Shown in pieces: positions 1 to 6,583 of a stretch of 8,035 nucleotides of DNA. Position numbers and translations under genes: made by a program. The DNA is from Bacteroidota bacterium (GTDB taxonomy: Bacteria; Bacteroidota; Bacteroidia; Chitinophagales; Chitinophagaceae). The notes under the pieces are model-generated. The model made no database searches and was not told the origin of the DNA. It was given only the letters and a program-made list of their open reading frames with translations. The DNA lies in assembly GCA_023440945.1 (NCBI GenBank), contig JAEZRL010000054.1, positions 1 through 8,035 on the forward strand, given 5' to 3'. The stretch's first letter is position 1. Each line of letters opens with the position of its first letter.

Positions 1-2672
1 CCATTTCTTGTGTAGGCATCTTTCAAAAGGTTCACACCCGGCTCTGCCTGGAGGCCATAATACATCTGGTACAGGTTCAGTATCTGGTAATCAAAACGTC
101 CTCTGAAGAAAAGAGATAAATCGAAATTTTTATAGTTAAGAGAGTTACCCCATGATAATTCATAATGAGGAGCACCATGACCGATGTACACCCTGTCCCT
201 GTCTCTGTTACCTTCTGTAGTAGCAACTATTTTTTCTTTACCTACGATACCATCTTTCCAGATAAGTATTTTGCCTTCATCATCAACACCTGCATAACGA
301 TAGCCGTAGAAACTACCTATCTCTGTATTATCTTCTAAACGGTAAGCAGGACCAGGATTACCAGGAGAAGGAAGATCCTGCAACTCTCTGTAATTGGCAT
401 GGAACTGATCATTAGACCATGAATTTAATTTTGCTTTGATATAAGAACCAATGATGCTGGTAGAATAAGTGAAATCTTTACCTCTAACTACATCCCAGTT
501 CAATGATAATTCAATACCTTTTGCAGAAGTGTTACCTACGTTAACAAATATTTGTTCCTGTACATAAGGACCAACGGGAACATCATAATTCGAAAGCAGG
601 TCAGTGCTCTTACGATTGAAAAGGTCAATGCTTCCGTTCAACCTTGAATCAAACAAGGTGAAGTCAACACCAATATTGTAGGAAATAGCTTTCTCCCACT
701 GCAAATTTGGATTGTAGTTATTTGCAGGACCATATACTCGGATCCACTGTCCTTCATCGTTCAAATACATACCATAACCGGTATATCTTGAAAGGGATGT
801 ATAACGTGGAAAACCTGAGCGACCGGTTTCACCATAAGATAAACGAATTTTCAGATCATTTATCGCTTTTATGTTCTGAATGGCAGGCAGGTTAGATATA
901 CGCCATGCTGCAGAAGCTGCAGGAAACATACCCCATTTATTGTTGGCACCGAATTTTGTATTGCCTTCGTAACGGAAAGAAGCCGTTAAGAAATAAGTAT
1001 TAGCGAAATTATAGTTAGCTCTTCCAAGAAATGCAATTGTTTTTTCACGGCTTTTCCAGGAGTCCATACCAAGACGGCCTTTTTCAAGATTCCAGCTTCC
1101 GGCATCAAGATTATTGTAACCAAATGCATCAGAAGGGAAGTTCATATTTTCAGCCCAGAAACCCTGGTTATTAAATTCCTGGTAGGAATAACCACCAACC
1201 AGTTTAATATCGTGCCTATTTATTCTTGCGGAATAATTACCTAACCATTCCAACGTATAATCAATCCATTTTTCATTCTGTAAACGGGCTCTGCCTGTAC
1301 GGTTATTGGTAACTGATTCTGCAGATTGAGAGGTATAATATTCTCTCCTAAGCATATCATGACCCTGACGAGCCAGTTTCAGTTCTGTATTCAGGTTCTT
1401 GAGAATATTCAGTTTCACATTGAGGTCAATAATGGAATAAGTTTGATCCGCACCATTTTCCCTTGCCAGCAAATTCTGAACAGGATTATAGGTATCATAT
1501 CCTAACAATGTATTGAACTTTGTAGGATCATCAGTATCCATAACCGGAATAGTAGGATTGAGTTTAACAGCCTGCTGGAATGCGCCGTAATTGGTATATT
1601 CCTCATTTGCTACACGATAAGAAATATTTCCGCCGATCTCCAAAATTCCCTGTAATGCTTTTTGCAAAAAGTTACCCCTTATACCATATTCCTTACGGTC
1701 TGTAGCAATATCAATCCCTGATTTGCTTCTGTAACTACCTGAAAGACGAAAAACGGAATTTGCATTACCACCTGAAACAGAAAGGAAATGGTTTTGTCCG
1801 AAATTATCTTTACGGATCAGTTCATCGTACCAATTTGTTCTTGCACCCAGATCTGCATCCCTTTCATGCGCTAAAAATTCTTCAGCAGAAAGAATATCAG
1901 GCTTTGCCGCAACATAATCTTTTTCGACATAGCTATCATACGTTACTACTACGTCACCTGCTCTGCCACGTTTTGTTGTAACAAGAATAACACCATTAGC
2001 GCCACGTGAACCATAAATAGCAGAGGCAGAAGCATCTTTTAAAACGGTAATAGATTCAATATCCTGCTGAGCAATATTGCGCAGGTCACCTCCGGGCATT
2101 CCGTCAATAACGATCAGTGGACCATTGCCTGCCTCAACAGAAGCAGCACCACGTACCTGTACATCCGTTCCCCTGTTAGGGTCTGCGGCTGCCGGATTTG
2201 AAACAGTAACGCCTGCTACTTTACCTTCAATTAATTGCAAAGGACTATTTGTAGCACCTTGTAAAAAATCTTTACTTGTAACAGTGGTAACGGCACTGGT
2301 TAAATCTTTCTTTTGCACAGAGCCGTAACCAATAACTACCACTTCATTCAACGTACTACTTGCAGGAATCATTTGCGCATTTACAGTTGACTTATCACCT
2401 ACGGTGATGTGCTGTGTTTCCATACCAGTGTAACTGAAAACAAGTACAGAAGAAGCAGAAGGAACAGAAATAGAATACGCTCCATTTGCATCTGTTGTAG
2501 TTCCTGAAGTTGTGCCCTGCACCTGCACAGAAACATTGCTTAAAGGATTATTTGCCGAATCTGTTACGGCTCCTGTTACAGTCCGTGCCTGTCCGAAGGC
2601 AAAAACTGAACAGAATAGTAAAAAACATGTTTGCAGAACAATGCCTGCTAAAAACCGGTTCTTTTGTGTCAT
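1..2672 (-). CDS. SusC/RagA-family TonB-linked outer membrane receptor, 3' end cut by the window edge
   Basis: This is a TonB-dependent outer membrane beta-barrel of the SusC/RagA family, which takes up oligosaccharides, peptides or similar nutrients together with a SusD-like lipoprotein. The frame is open from ATG at 2672 to the left edge (890 codons); family members are usually about 1000 residues, so roughly 100 or more C-terminal residues and the stop are missing. A signal peptide covers residues 1-28 (hydrophobic IVLQTCFLLFCSVFAFGQ). A carboxypeptidase-regulatory-like beta-sandwich follows (about 31-103), then the TonB-box-like EVVVIGYG (110-117) and the plug domain (about 118-236) with LIVIDGMPGG, LKDASASAIYGSRGANGV and the family TTKRG end. 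The rest is barrel, including RYEGNTKFG and, near the edge, YIGHGAPHYELSWGN. There is no N-terminal STN domain, so direct signalling to an anti-sigma factor is not suggested. The start is fixed by the signal peptide; no clear Shine-Dalgarno is seen. The reading frame is intact throughout. The substrate cannot be inferred. Confidence 0.95.
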   Translation of the reverse strand, partial: MTQKNRFLAGIVLQTCFLLFCSVFAFGQARTVTGAVTDSANNPLSNVSVQVQGTTSGTTTDANGAYSISVPSASSVLVFSYTGMETQHITVGDKSTVNAQMIPASSTLNEVVVIGYGSVQKKDLTSAVTTVTSKDFLQGATNSPLQLIEGKVAGVTVSNPAAADPNRGTDVQVRGAASVEAGNGPLIVIDGMPGGDLRNIAQQDIESITVLKDASASAIYGSRGANGVILVTTKRGRAGDVVVTYDSYVEKDYVAAKPDILSAEEFLAHERDADLGARTNWYDELIRKDNFGQNHFLSVSGGNANSVFRLSGSYRSKSGIDIATDRKEYGIRGNFLQKALQGILEIGGNISYRVANEEYTNYGAFQQAVKLNPTIPVMDTDDPTKFNTLLGYDTYNPVQNLLARENGADQTYSIIDLNVKLNILKNLNTELKLARQGHDMLRREYYTSQSAESVTNNRTGRARLQNEKWIDYTLEWLGNYSARINRHDIKLVGGYSYQEFNNQGFWAENMNFPSDAFGYNNLDAGSWNLEKGRLGMDSWKSREKTIAFLGRANYNFANTYFLTASFRYEGNTKFGANNKWGMFPAASAAWRISNLPAIQNIKAINDLKIRLSYGETGRSGFPRYTSLSRYTGYGMYLNDEGQWIRVYGPANNYNPNLQWEKAISYNIGVDFTLFDSRLNGSIDLFNRKSTDLLSNYDVPVGPYVQEQIFVNVGNTSAKGIELSLNWDVVRGKDFTYSTSIIGSYIKAKLNSWSNDQFHANYRELQDLPSPGNPGPAYRLEDNTEIGSFYGYRYAGVDDEGKILIWKDGIVGKEKIVATTEGNRDRDRVYIGHGAPHYELSWGNSLNYKNFDLSLFFRGRFDYQILNLYQMYYGLQAEPGVNLLKDAYTRN

Positions 2673-2708
2673 AGACAGTTTGCTTTAGATTAATAAAAAA
2701 TCGTTTCC

Positions 2709-2726
2709 TTTACCTGTAAGGGTAAA
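2709..2726 (-). repeat. Short inverted repeat in the proximal leader of the susC-like gene
   Basis: TTTACC (2709-2714) and GGTAAA (2721-2726) can form a 6-bp stem with a 6-nt loop about 37 nt before the start codon. If transcribed, it would sit in the 5' leader, between the start codon and the ATAGC/GCTAT elements. It is short and AT-rich, so it may be chance. Confidence 0.3.
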
Positions 2727-2727
2727 A

Positions 2728-2752
2728 GCTATTTATCCATAGCCTCAGCTAT
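2728..2752 (-). repeat. GCTAT-ATAGC-GCTAT: two mutually exclusive 5-bp hairpins
   Basis: GCTAT (2728-2732), ATAGC (2739-2743) and GCTAT (2748-2752) follow one another. The middle element can pair with either neighbour, giving loops of 6 or 4 nt, which is the minimal layout of an alternative-structure switch. It lies 56-80 nt before the susC-like start codon. The stems are only 5 bp, so a regulatory role is speculative. Confidence 0.25.
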
Positions 2753-2792
2753 CGGCATTCTCTTGTTTATGAAAAGGTATCTCCAATCCTGC

Positions 2793-2810
2793 CAGCATGT
2801 CCACATGCTG
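2793..2810. promoter_or_regulatory. Perfect 8-bp dyad CAGCATGT-cc-ACATGCTG, operator-like
   Basis: CAGCATGT (2793-2800) and ACATGCTG (2803-2810) are perfect inverted copies separated by 2 bp. This 18-bp dyad is the most GC-rich symmetric element in an AT-rich stretch, 121 bp before the susC-like start. Its size and symmetry fit a binding site for a dimeric regulator; as RNA it would make an 8-bp stem with an impossibly tight 2-nt loop (a 6-bp stem is realistic), which favours a DNA site. The regulator is unknown. Confidence 0.4.
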
Positions 2811-2844
2811 TGTTAACCTTAGCAAATTTTCGCTTATCGTTATA

Positions 2845-2899
2845 TTCTGAATAAAAAACAGCTTCTAAAACAACGGTACTCCTTTCACTATATTCAGAA
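2845..2899. repeat. 9-bp inverted repeat TTCTGAATA / TATTCAGAA, 37-bp spacer
   Basis: TTCTGAATA (2845-2853) and TATTCAGAA (2891-2899) are perfect inverted copies separated by 37 bp. The arms are AT-rich. The pair could be two half-sites for a looping regulator or a long-range stem in a leader transcript, but the chance level in such DNA is not negligible. Confidence 0.25.
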
Positions 2900-3031
2900 G
2901 GAAATAATGAAACAAATGGTTTACTGTTGGTTAAGCGCCGCTAAGCTAAAACGATTTTGCAAAAGAAAAAATAAAAATGAGGTATTTATTATTTATAAGA
3001 AATGAATCGTAAGAACACCAGTTTTTTTAAA

Positions 3032-3050
3032 TAGAACAACAAATGTTCTA
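3032..3050. promoter_or_regulatory. Perfect dyad TAGAACA-n5-TGTTCTA, operator-like
   Basis: TAGAACA (3032-3038) and TGTTCTA (3044-3050) are perfect 7-bp inverted copies with a 5-bp spacer (19 bp in all). The half-site spacing of 12 bp centre to centre, about one helical turn, fits a dimeric DNA-binding protein. It lies far (360 bp) from the susC-like start. No family assignment is possible from the sequence alone. Confidence 0.35.
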
Positions 3051-3142
3051 CACCACATTTTCAGCCGTTTTTTTTGATTATAATTTGCATCTTACTAATA
3101 CAAAAACACCATCTTAATAAAAACCCGGAAGAATCAAGCAAT

Positions 3143-3172
3143 AAAAGATCCCGTTTTGGAACGGGATCTTTT
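3143..3172 (-). terminator. Strong rho-independent terminator of the SurA-like gene, probably bidirectional
   Basis: AAAAGATCCCGTT (3143-3155) and AACGGGATCTTTT (3160-3172) form a perfect 13-bp stem with a 4-nt loop, 23 nt past the stop codon of the SurA-like gene. Read leftward it has a GC-rich core (GATCCCG/CGGGATC) and ends in TTTT as part of the stem; the same holds on the other strand, so it could stop transcription from either side. It separates the SurA-like gene from the susC-like gene. Confidence 0.85.
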
Positions 3173-3195
3173 GTCAATTATAAATTGAGAAATAA

Positions 3196-4575
3196 TTATT
3201 TCGTATTGCTTGCAATATGTGCCGCATTCCACCACTCGCTGATGTTACTGCAAGCCTGGTAATCTTTATCAATATTAATGTAGTACGTTGGAATGTGATC
3301 CTTAAACCATTTTTCCAGTACATATTGTTTCTTTTCATCCAATGCACGTTGTGCTACCCGGTTATAATCGTCTTTCAGATTTTCCCGGTGTGGCTCTGTC
3401 CGTGTTTTTAAGTAAATAATACGAACAGCTTTTGTACCACGGTCAGTTGTAAAAACCTGTGGTGCAGAAACATCACCAGGTTTCATATCTTTCAATGCAA
3501 CAACCATGTCTTTATCAAGTTGGTCAATGGTTACATAAGTAGATCCATCCGGTGCGGTAACAGCTCCACCATTAAACTTACTGTTTTCATCATCACTATA
3601 TTTATTCACCGCCTGGCTGAAAGAGATCGCTCCCTTTTCAATAATTGTTCGTATGCTATCCAGTTTTGCCTTCGCAGCATTTACCTCTACGTCTGTAACG
3701 GGTGGAATCATAAGAATGTGGCGCACCACAGCATCATCACCTGCCCTGCTCACCATTTGTATGATATGCAACCCGAATTTAGATTTTATAACCGGTGATA
3801 TTTGTCCCTCTTTCAAACGGAACGCAGCAGCTAAAAATGTTGGGTCCCATTGCTTTTCATTGCGATTAAGATTATATTGGCCGCCGTTTTCTTTAACAGC
3901 GGGATCTTGAGAATAAATACGGGCAAGGTCCTGGAATTTTTTCTGGCCGGACTCAACCTGCTTTTTCAGATCGTTCAATTGTGCCGTAACATAATCTTCC
4001 ACATCTTTATTTGCTTTGGGTGTTACTATCACCTCGCTTACTTCCAGTTCGCTTTCATAAAAAGGAAGACTATCCTTCGGTATCTTATCATAATATTCCT
4101 TCACCTCCGTTGGCGTGATCTTTACATTTTCGAGAATTTTATTTCTCACCTGCTCAGCAAGCTTTCTCTCTCTAAAAGATTCTCTGAATTCTTCTTTTAT
4201 CTGGTAAACCGTTTTACCGGCTACTTGTTCCAGCATTTCTTTAGAACCATATTGAGAGATGAAATAACGAATCTGGTTATCCAGCAAAGCTTCAAGTTCA
4301 TCATCACTCACTGTAATAGAATCTTTTTGTGCCTGCATTACCAAAGCCTTCTGTATCAACTGGCCTTCCAGGAAAGCACATTCAGGATGCGGTGGCAACT
4401 GCGATTCCTGTCCCTGTCTTTTATAATCTGCAATAGCATTTACAATGTCAGATTGCAGGATGATCTTATCACCAACCTGCGCCACAATTTTATCTGCAAC
4501 AACTTTTTGAGCCTTCATGTTAGAAAACATAAAAAGCCCAAAAGCTGTAAATAATAAAGGAATAAGCTTTTTCAT
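3196..4575 (-). CDS. SurA-like periplasmic peptidyl-prolyl cis-trans isomerase with two parvulin domains
   Basis: This 459-residue protein is a periplasmic chaperone/prolyl isomerase of the SurA type, a family that escorts unfolded outer membrane proteins to the assembly machinery. A signal peptide covers residues 1-22 (MKK, hydrophobic stretch, cut after KAQ). The SurA N-terminal chaperone domain follows (about 25-165), starting with KIVAQVGDKIILQSDI. Two parvulin-like domains come next, about 176-277 (FGLHII at 267-272) and about 283-392 (VRHILMIPP at 284-292, SDDENSKFNGG). The tail (about 394-459), with HRENLKDDY and a late Cys (442), resembles Bacteroidota homologues as I remember them. 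Domain 1 has Glu181 where active parvulins carry the first His, and domain 2 lacks the second His, so catalysis is doubtful and chaperoning more likely. The gene stands alone, with its own probable promoter upstream and a strong terminator downstream. I withhold the name surA because orthology to the proteobacterial gene is not shown. Confidence 0.9.
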   Translation of the reverse strand: MKKLIPLLFTAFGLFMFSNMKAQKVVADKIVAQVGDKIILQSDIVNAIADYKRQGQESQLPPHPECAFLEGQLIQKALVMQAQKDSITVSDDELEALLDNQIRYFISQYGSKEMLEQVAGKTVYQIKEEFRESFRERKLAEQVRNKILENVKITPTEVKEYYDKIPKDSLPFYESELEVSEVIVTPKANKDVEDYVTAQLNDLKKQVESGQKKFQDLARIYSQDPAVKENGGQYNLNRNEKQWDPTFLAAAFRLKEGQISPVIKSKFGLHIIQMVSRAGDDAVVRHILMIPPVTDVEVNAAKAKLDSIRTIIEKGAISFSQAVNKYSDDENSKFNGGAVTAPDGSTYVTIDQLDKDMVVALKDMKPGDVSAPQVFTTDRGTKAVRIIYLKTRTEPHRENLKDDYNRVAQRALDEKKQYVLEKWFKDHIPTYYINIDKDYQACSNISEWWNAAHIASNTK

Positions 4576-4674
4576 TTAGAAGTCTGATATTTTTTTATGG
4601 TGAGATGGAGCCTCGCATTTCCTTTCTCCGTCTTTAAAATTATCCTGCTCGGTTTCATAAAAATCAAATGCTGC

Positions 4675-4682
4675 CAAAAATA
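4675..4682 (-). promoter_or_regulatory. Probable -7 element (TATTTTTG) of the SurA-like gene
   Basis: Read on the minus strand, 4682-4675 is TATTTTTG, a perfect match to the Bacteroidota primary-sigma -7 consensus TAnnTTTG. About 18-19 bp upstream the -33 position reads CTG rather than the consensus TTG, so only half of the promoter is strong. It would give a leader of roughly 95 nt before the ATG at 4575. It is the only perfect -7 match I noticed in this gap. Confidence 0.4.
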
Positions 4683-4694
4683 GTTATAACCATT

Positions 4695-4704
4695 CGCTTC
4701 AGCG
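4695..4704. repeat. Short GC-rich dyad CGCT-tc-AGCG over the -33 region of the SurA-like promoter
   Basis: CGCT (4695-4698) and AGCG (4701-4704) form a 10-bp dyad located just where the -33 contact of the candidate promoter would be. A repressor site is possible, but the arms are only 4 bp and the match can easily be chance. Confidence 0.2.
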
Positions 4705-4784
4705 GTGTTTACCATGCTTTTAACAAAAAATAAGAGTTGGGAAAATTAGAGCAATCTTAAATCAGGTAATGGATAACAAAGAAA

Positions 4785-4820
4785 GTTATTACAACAGTGA
4801 TAATTTGAAGATATAATAAC
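4785..4820. repeat. AT-rich inverted repeat GTTATTA / TAATAAC
   Basis: GTTATTA (4785-4791) and TAATAAC (4814-4820) are perfect 7-bp inverted copies with a 22-bp spacer in the gap between the glucosaminidase and the SurA-like gene. The sequence is all A/T but for one pair, so a stable hairpin is unlikely and a function is not shown. Confidence 0.2.
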
Positions 4821-4831
4821 CTTTGAAACGA

Positions 4832-4861
4832 AAATGATTTTCAGTCTCTTACAAATCATTT
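4832..4861 (-). terminator. Weak terminator-like hairpin after the glucosaminidase gene
   Basis: AAATGATTT (4832-4840) and AAATCATTT (4853-4861) form a perfect 9-bp stem with a 12-nt loop, beginning 7 nt past the stop codon of the glucosaminidase gene. The stem has a single G-C pair and only a short broken T-run follows (TTTCGTTTC), so termination may be partial and some read-through into the SurA-like gene is possible. Confidence 0.35.
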
Positions 4862-4868
4862 CCTCGTC

Positions 4869-5924
4869 TTATTTTAATGCACTTACCGCTATTGAATTAT
4901 TTTCAGCAGATAGTTTTGGTTTGGATGGAGCATTGCCCTGCAGATAGATCTTTTCTCCTGCTGCAGGTTGTGCACCTTTGGGAATGCGGTTATATTCAAT
5001 AATACTTTCCAGTCTCACACCTTCAGTTTGCGCAATGCTTTCAATTGTTTCATTGGGATTAACAATATGAAATTCCTTAGAACCTTTTTTTAATTTTTTT
5101 GACAGGTAGATGAGCTGGTCTTTATCAAGAATATCTTGATTCTTCATCTCGTTAAACTCGAGCAATTTGCGGTATTCAAGATTGAAATTACTTGCCAGAG
5201 CAAATAAAGATGTTCCAGCAGGTGCATATACAACCTGTGTATTATTTATTTCAAATACACCTGTTGGATAAGTTGGTGCAGCGATAACTGATTGTGCAAC
5301 TTTGGCCACTGTTTCTTTTTTTCCGTTTGCATTATCAGAAACAGTTATTGCATTAGAACCCGGCGCAGGATGATTATTTGAAGCAAAGAAATCTGTTTCT
5401 CTTTGTTGCTGACGTTGTAAAGCTATAAGCGTGTAATCCTGGAGATTATTTTCTTGGATAGTTTTTATAAGCAATTTTGCATAAGCAGGATTAGTGGCGT
5501 AACCTGCTTTTTTCAAGCCTTTTGCCCAGCCTTCATAATCTGTAGGGTCTAAATCAAAAAGAGCAGTATAATAAGGACGATTACGTAAAAAATCAGAATG
5601 ATCGCGATAACTTTCTTCAGGAGTGGAATATACACGGAAACATTCGCCCCTGGCATCATCATCATGATAAACTTTATCACCCGTCCACTCTTCTTTACAT
5701 TTTATACCAAAATGATTATTTGATTTTTTAACAAGATCACTTTCCCCTGCATTTGTTTCAATAATACCTTGCGCAAGAGTGATTGCCGCCGGAACGCCTG
5801 ATCTGATTTCCTCGCTAATAGCGAGCTCCTTGTACTTGTTAATGTAATCCTGCACAGTTTTGCTTTGAGCGCTGGCATAAACTATTGTTACAGTTGCAAG
5901 TGCAAACAAAAAGATATGTTTCAT
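4869..5924 (-). CDS. Secreted FlgJ-like glucosaminidase with two LysM repeats (murein hydrolase)
   Basis: This 351-residue exported enzyme should cleave the glycan strands of peptidoglycan as an N-acetylglucosaminidase (GH73/FlgJ-like). A signal peptide covers residues 1-20 (FLFALATVTIVYASAQ). The catalytic domain spans about 23-165: VPAAITLAQGIIETNAGES places the likely catalytic acid at Glu56, and NNHFGIKCK (69-77), the YSTPEESYRDHSDFL stretch (99-113) and AKGLKKAGYATNPAYAKLL (134-152) are typical of the family. A Gln/Ser/Asn-rich linker (about 170-228) leads to two LysM-type repeats, about 232-275 and 285-328, which bind peptidoglycan; the first is rather divergent. Its ATG overlaps the methyltransferase stop codon by one base (TAATG), which supports translational coupling and fixes the start together with the signal peptide. 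A likely role is cell-wall turnover or daughter-cell separation; the exact role is inference. Weak terminator downstream. Confidence 0.92.
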   Translation of the reverse strand: MKHIFLFALATVTIVYASAQSKTVQDYINKYKELAISEEIRSGVPAAITLAQGIIETNAGESDLVKKSNNHFGIKCKEEWTGDKVYHDDDARGECFRVYSTPEESYRDHSDFLRNRPYYTALFDLDPTDYEGWAKGLKKAGYATNPAYAKLLIKTIQENNLQDYTLIALQRQQQRETDFFASNNHPAPGSNAITVSDNANGKKETVAKVAQSVIAAPTYPTGVFEINNTQVVYAPAGTSLFALASNFNLEYRKLLEFNEMKNQDILDKDQLIYLSKKLKKGSKEFHIVNPNETIESIAQTEGVRLESIIEYNRIPKGAQPAAGEKIYLQGNAPSKPKLSAENNSIAVSALK

Positions 5925-6568
5925 TACTGCTTTTTCTTTTTGATAAGTAACAGTCCGTCACGTATGGTTAAGAGTACTTGTTCTGCTCTGTTATCGCCTG
6001 CCACATGTTCATTAAATGCCTGAATTGCTTTAGCGTTTTTACCTTTTAAGGGTTTATTAAGCACTTCGCCATGAAACAGCACATTATCCGCTATTATCAG
6101 CCCACGGTCACTTAAACGCTCAAATACCATATCGTAGTATTTGGTATAGCTAATTTTATCTGCATCAATAAAAACAAGGTCCCATTTATAATTTAAAGTG
6201 GGAATAATTTCTTCCGCCTGACCTATGTGTTGTTCTATTTCATCTTCCTTACCAGCCCGTTTAAAATTATTCATCGCCACCAATGCATCCCGTTCTCGTA
6301 TTTCTATGGTATGCAGTTTTCCATCTCCCTTTAATCCATCCACAAGGCACAAAGCGCTATATCCTACAAATGTTCCTATCTCTAAAATATATTTCGGCTG
6401 AATTATCTGGCTGATGAATGAAAGAAACTTTCCCTGTATCTCGCTGCTAAGCATGTGTGCCTCGGCATGTTGCTTTATGGTTAGCTCGTGTATCTCATGC
6501 AACAATGCATTATTGGGCGATGTAAAGGTAGATGCATATTCCTCAACCAATGGATGGATCATTTCCAT
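5924..6568 (-). CDS. Class I SAM-dependent O-methyltransferase (family 3, CCoAOMT/COMT-like)
   Basis: This 214-residue cytoplasmic protein belongs to the metal-dependent O-methyltransferase family 3, which moves a methyl group from S-adenosylmethionine to catechol-type or other hydroxyls. The SAM-binding motif I is ILEIGTFVGYSALCL (61-75), followed by the acidic strand end HTIEI (86-90). The divalent-metal ligands of the family are visible as Asp135 in VFIDADK and Asp161-Asn162 in IIADNVLFHG. The length (about 210-220) is normal and no signal peptide is present. ATG at 6568 is the first start after the symporter stop; the third codon is also ATG (6562) and cannot be excluded. There is no obvious Shine-Dalgarno. 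It lies 15 bp after the symporter gene and overlaps the glucosaminidase start by 1 bp, so it is probably the middle gene of an operon. The substrate is unknown and the neighbours do not reveal it. Confidence 0.92.
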   Translation of the reverse strand: MEMIHPLVEEYASTFTSPNNALLHEIHELTIKQHAEAHMLSSEIQGKFLSFISQIIQPKYILEIGTFVGYSALCLVDGLKGDGKLHTIEIRERDALVAMNNFKRAGKEDEIEQHIGQAEEIIPTLNYKWDLVFIDADKISYTKYYDMVFERLSDRGLIIADNVLFHGEVLNKPLKGKNAKAIQAFNEHVAGDNRAEQVLLTIRDGLLLIKKKKQ

Positions 6569-6583
6569 GTGGATAAATTTATT

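Larger units (their letters stand above)
2673..3142. other. Non-coding stretch upstream of the susC-like gene, rich in inverted repeats
   Basis: About 470 bp separate the terminator of the SurA-like gene from the susC-like start. I see no coding frame with family-like content here. The DNA is AT-rich with A/T tracts, and holds several dyads, listed separately (2709-2726, 2728-2752, 2793-2810, 2845-2899, 3032-3050). The susC-like promoter should lie here, reading leftward, but I found only one-mismatch versions of TAnnTTTG and none with a well-placed -33 element, so I do not place a start site. The length would allow a long 5' leader or an undetected small RNA; both are inference. Confidence 0.6.

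Noticed and set aside
1760..2328. Plus-strand open frames of 73 and 83 codons inside the susC-like gene
   Set aside because: They are antisense to the conserved plug and early barrel coding region, which is intact and recognisable on the minus strand.
1..2672. Possible frameshift or pseudogene because no closed frame was evident for the susC-like gene
   Set aside because: Reading the minus strand from 2672 to the edge gives an uninterrupted SusC-like protein; it simply runs off the window.
2673..3142. Known riboswitch (such as cobalamin or TPP) in the susC-like leader
   Set aside because: I saw no recognisable conserved boxes of these riboswitches; the hairpins are short and generic.
3074..3411. 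Plus-strand open frames of 62 and 64 codons near the end of the SurA-like gene
   Set aside because: One runs straight through the 13-bp terminator stem and both overlap the SurA-like coding region antisense; no recognisable protein content.
3850..4554. Plus-strand open frame of 234 codons
   Set aside because: It lies wholly antisense to the SurA-like gene, has no family-like motifs and a composition typical of a complementary-strand shadow; the minus-strand protein is clearly recognisable.
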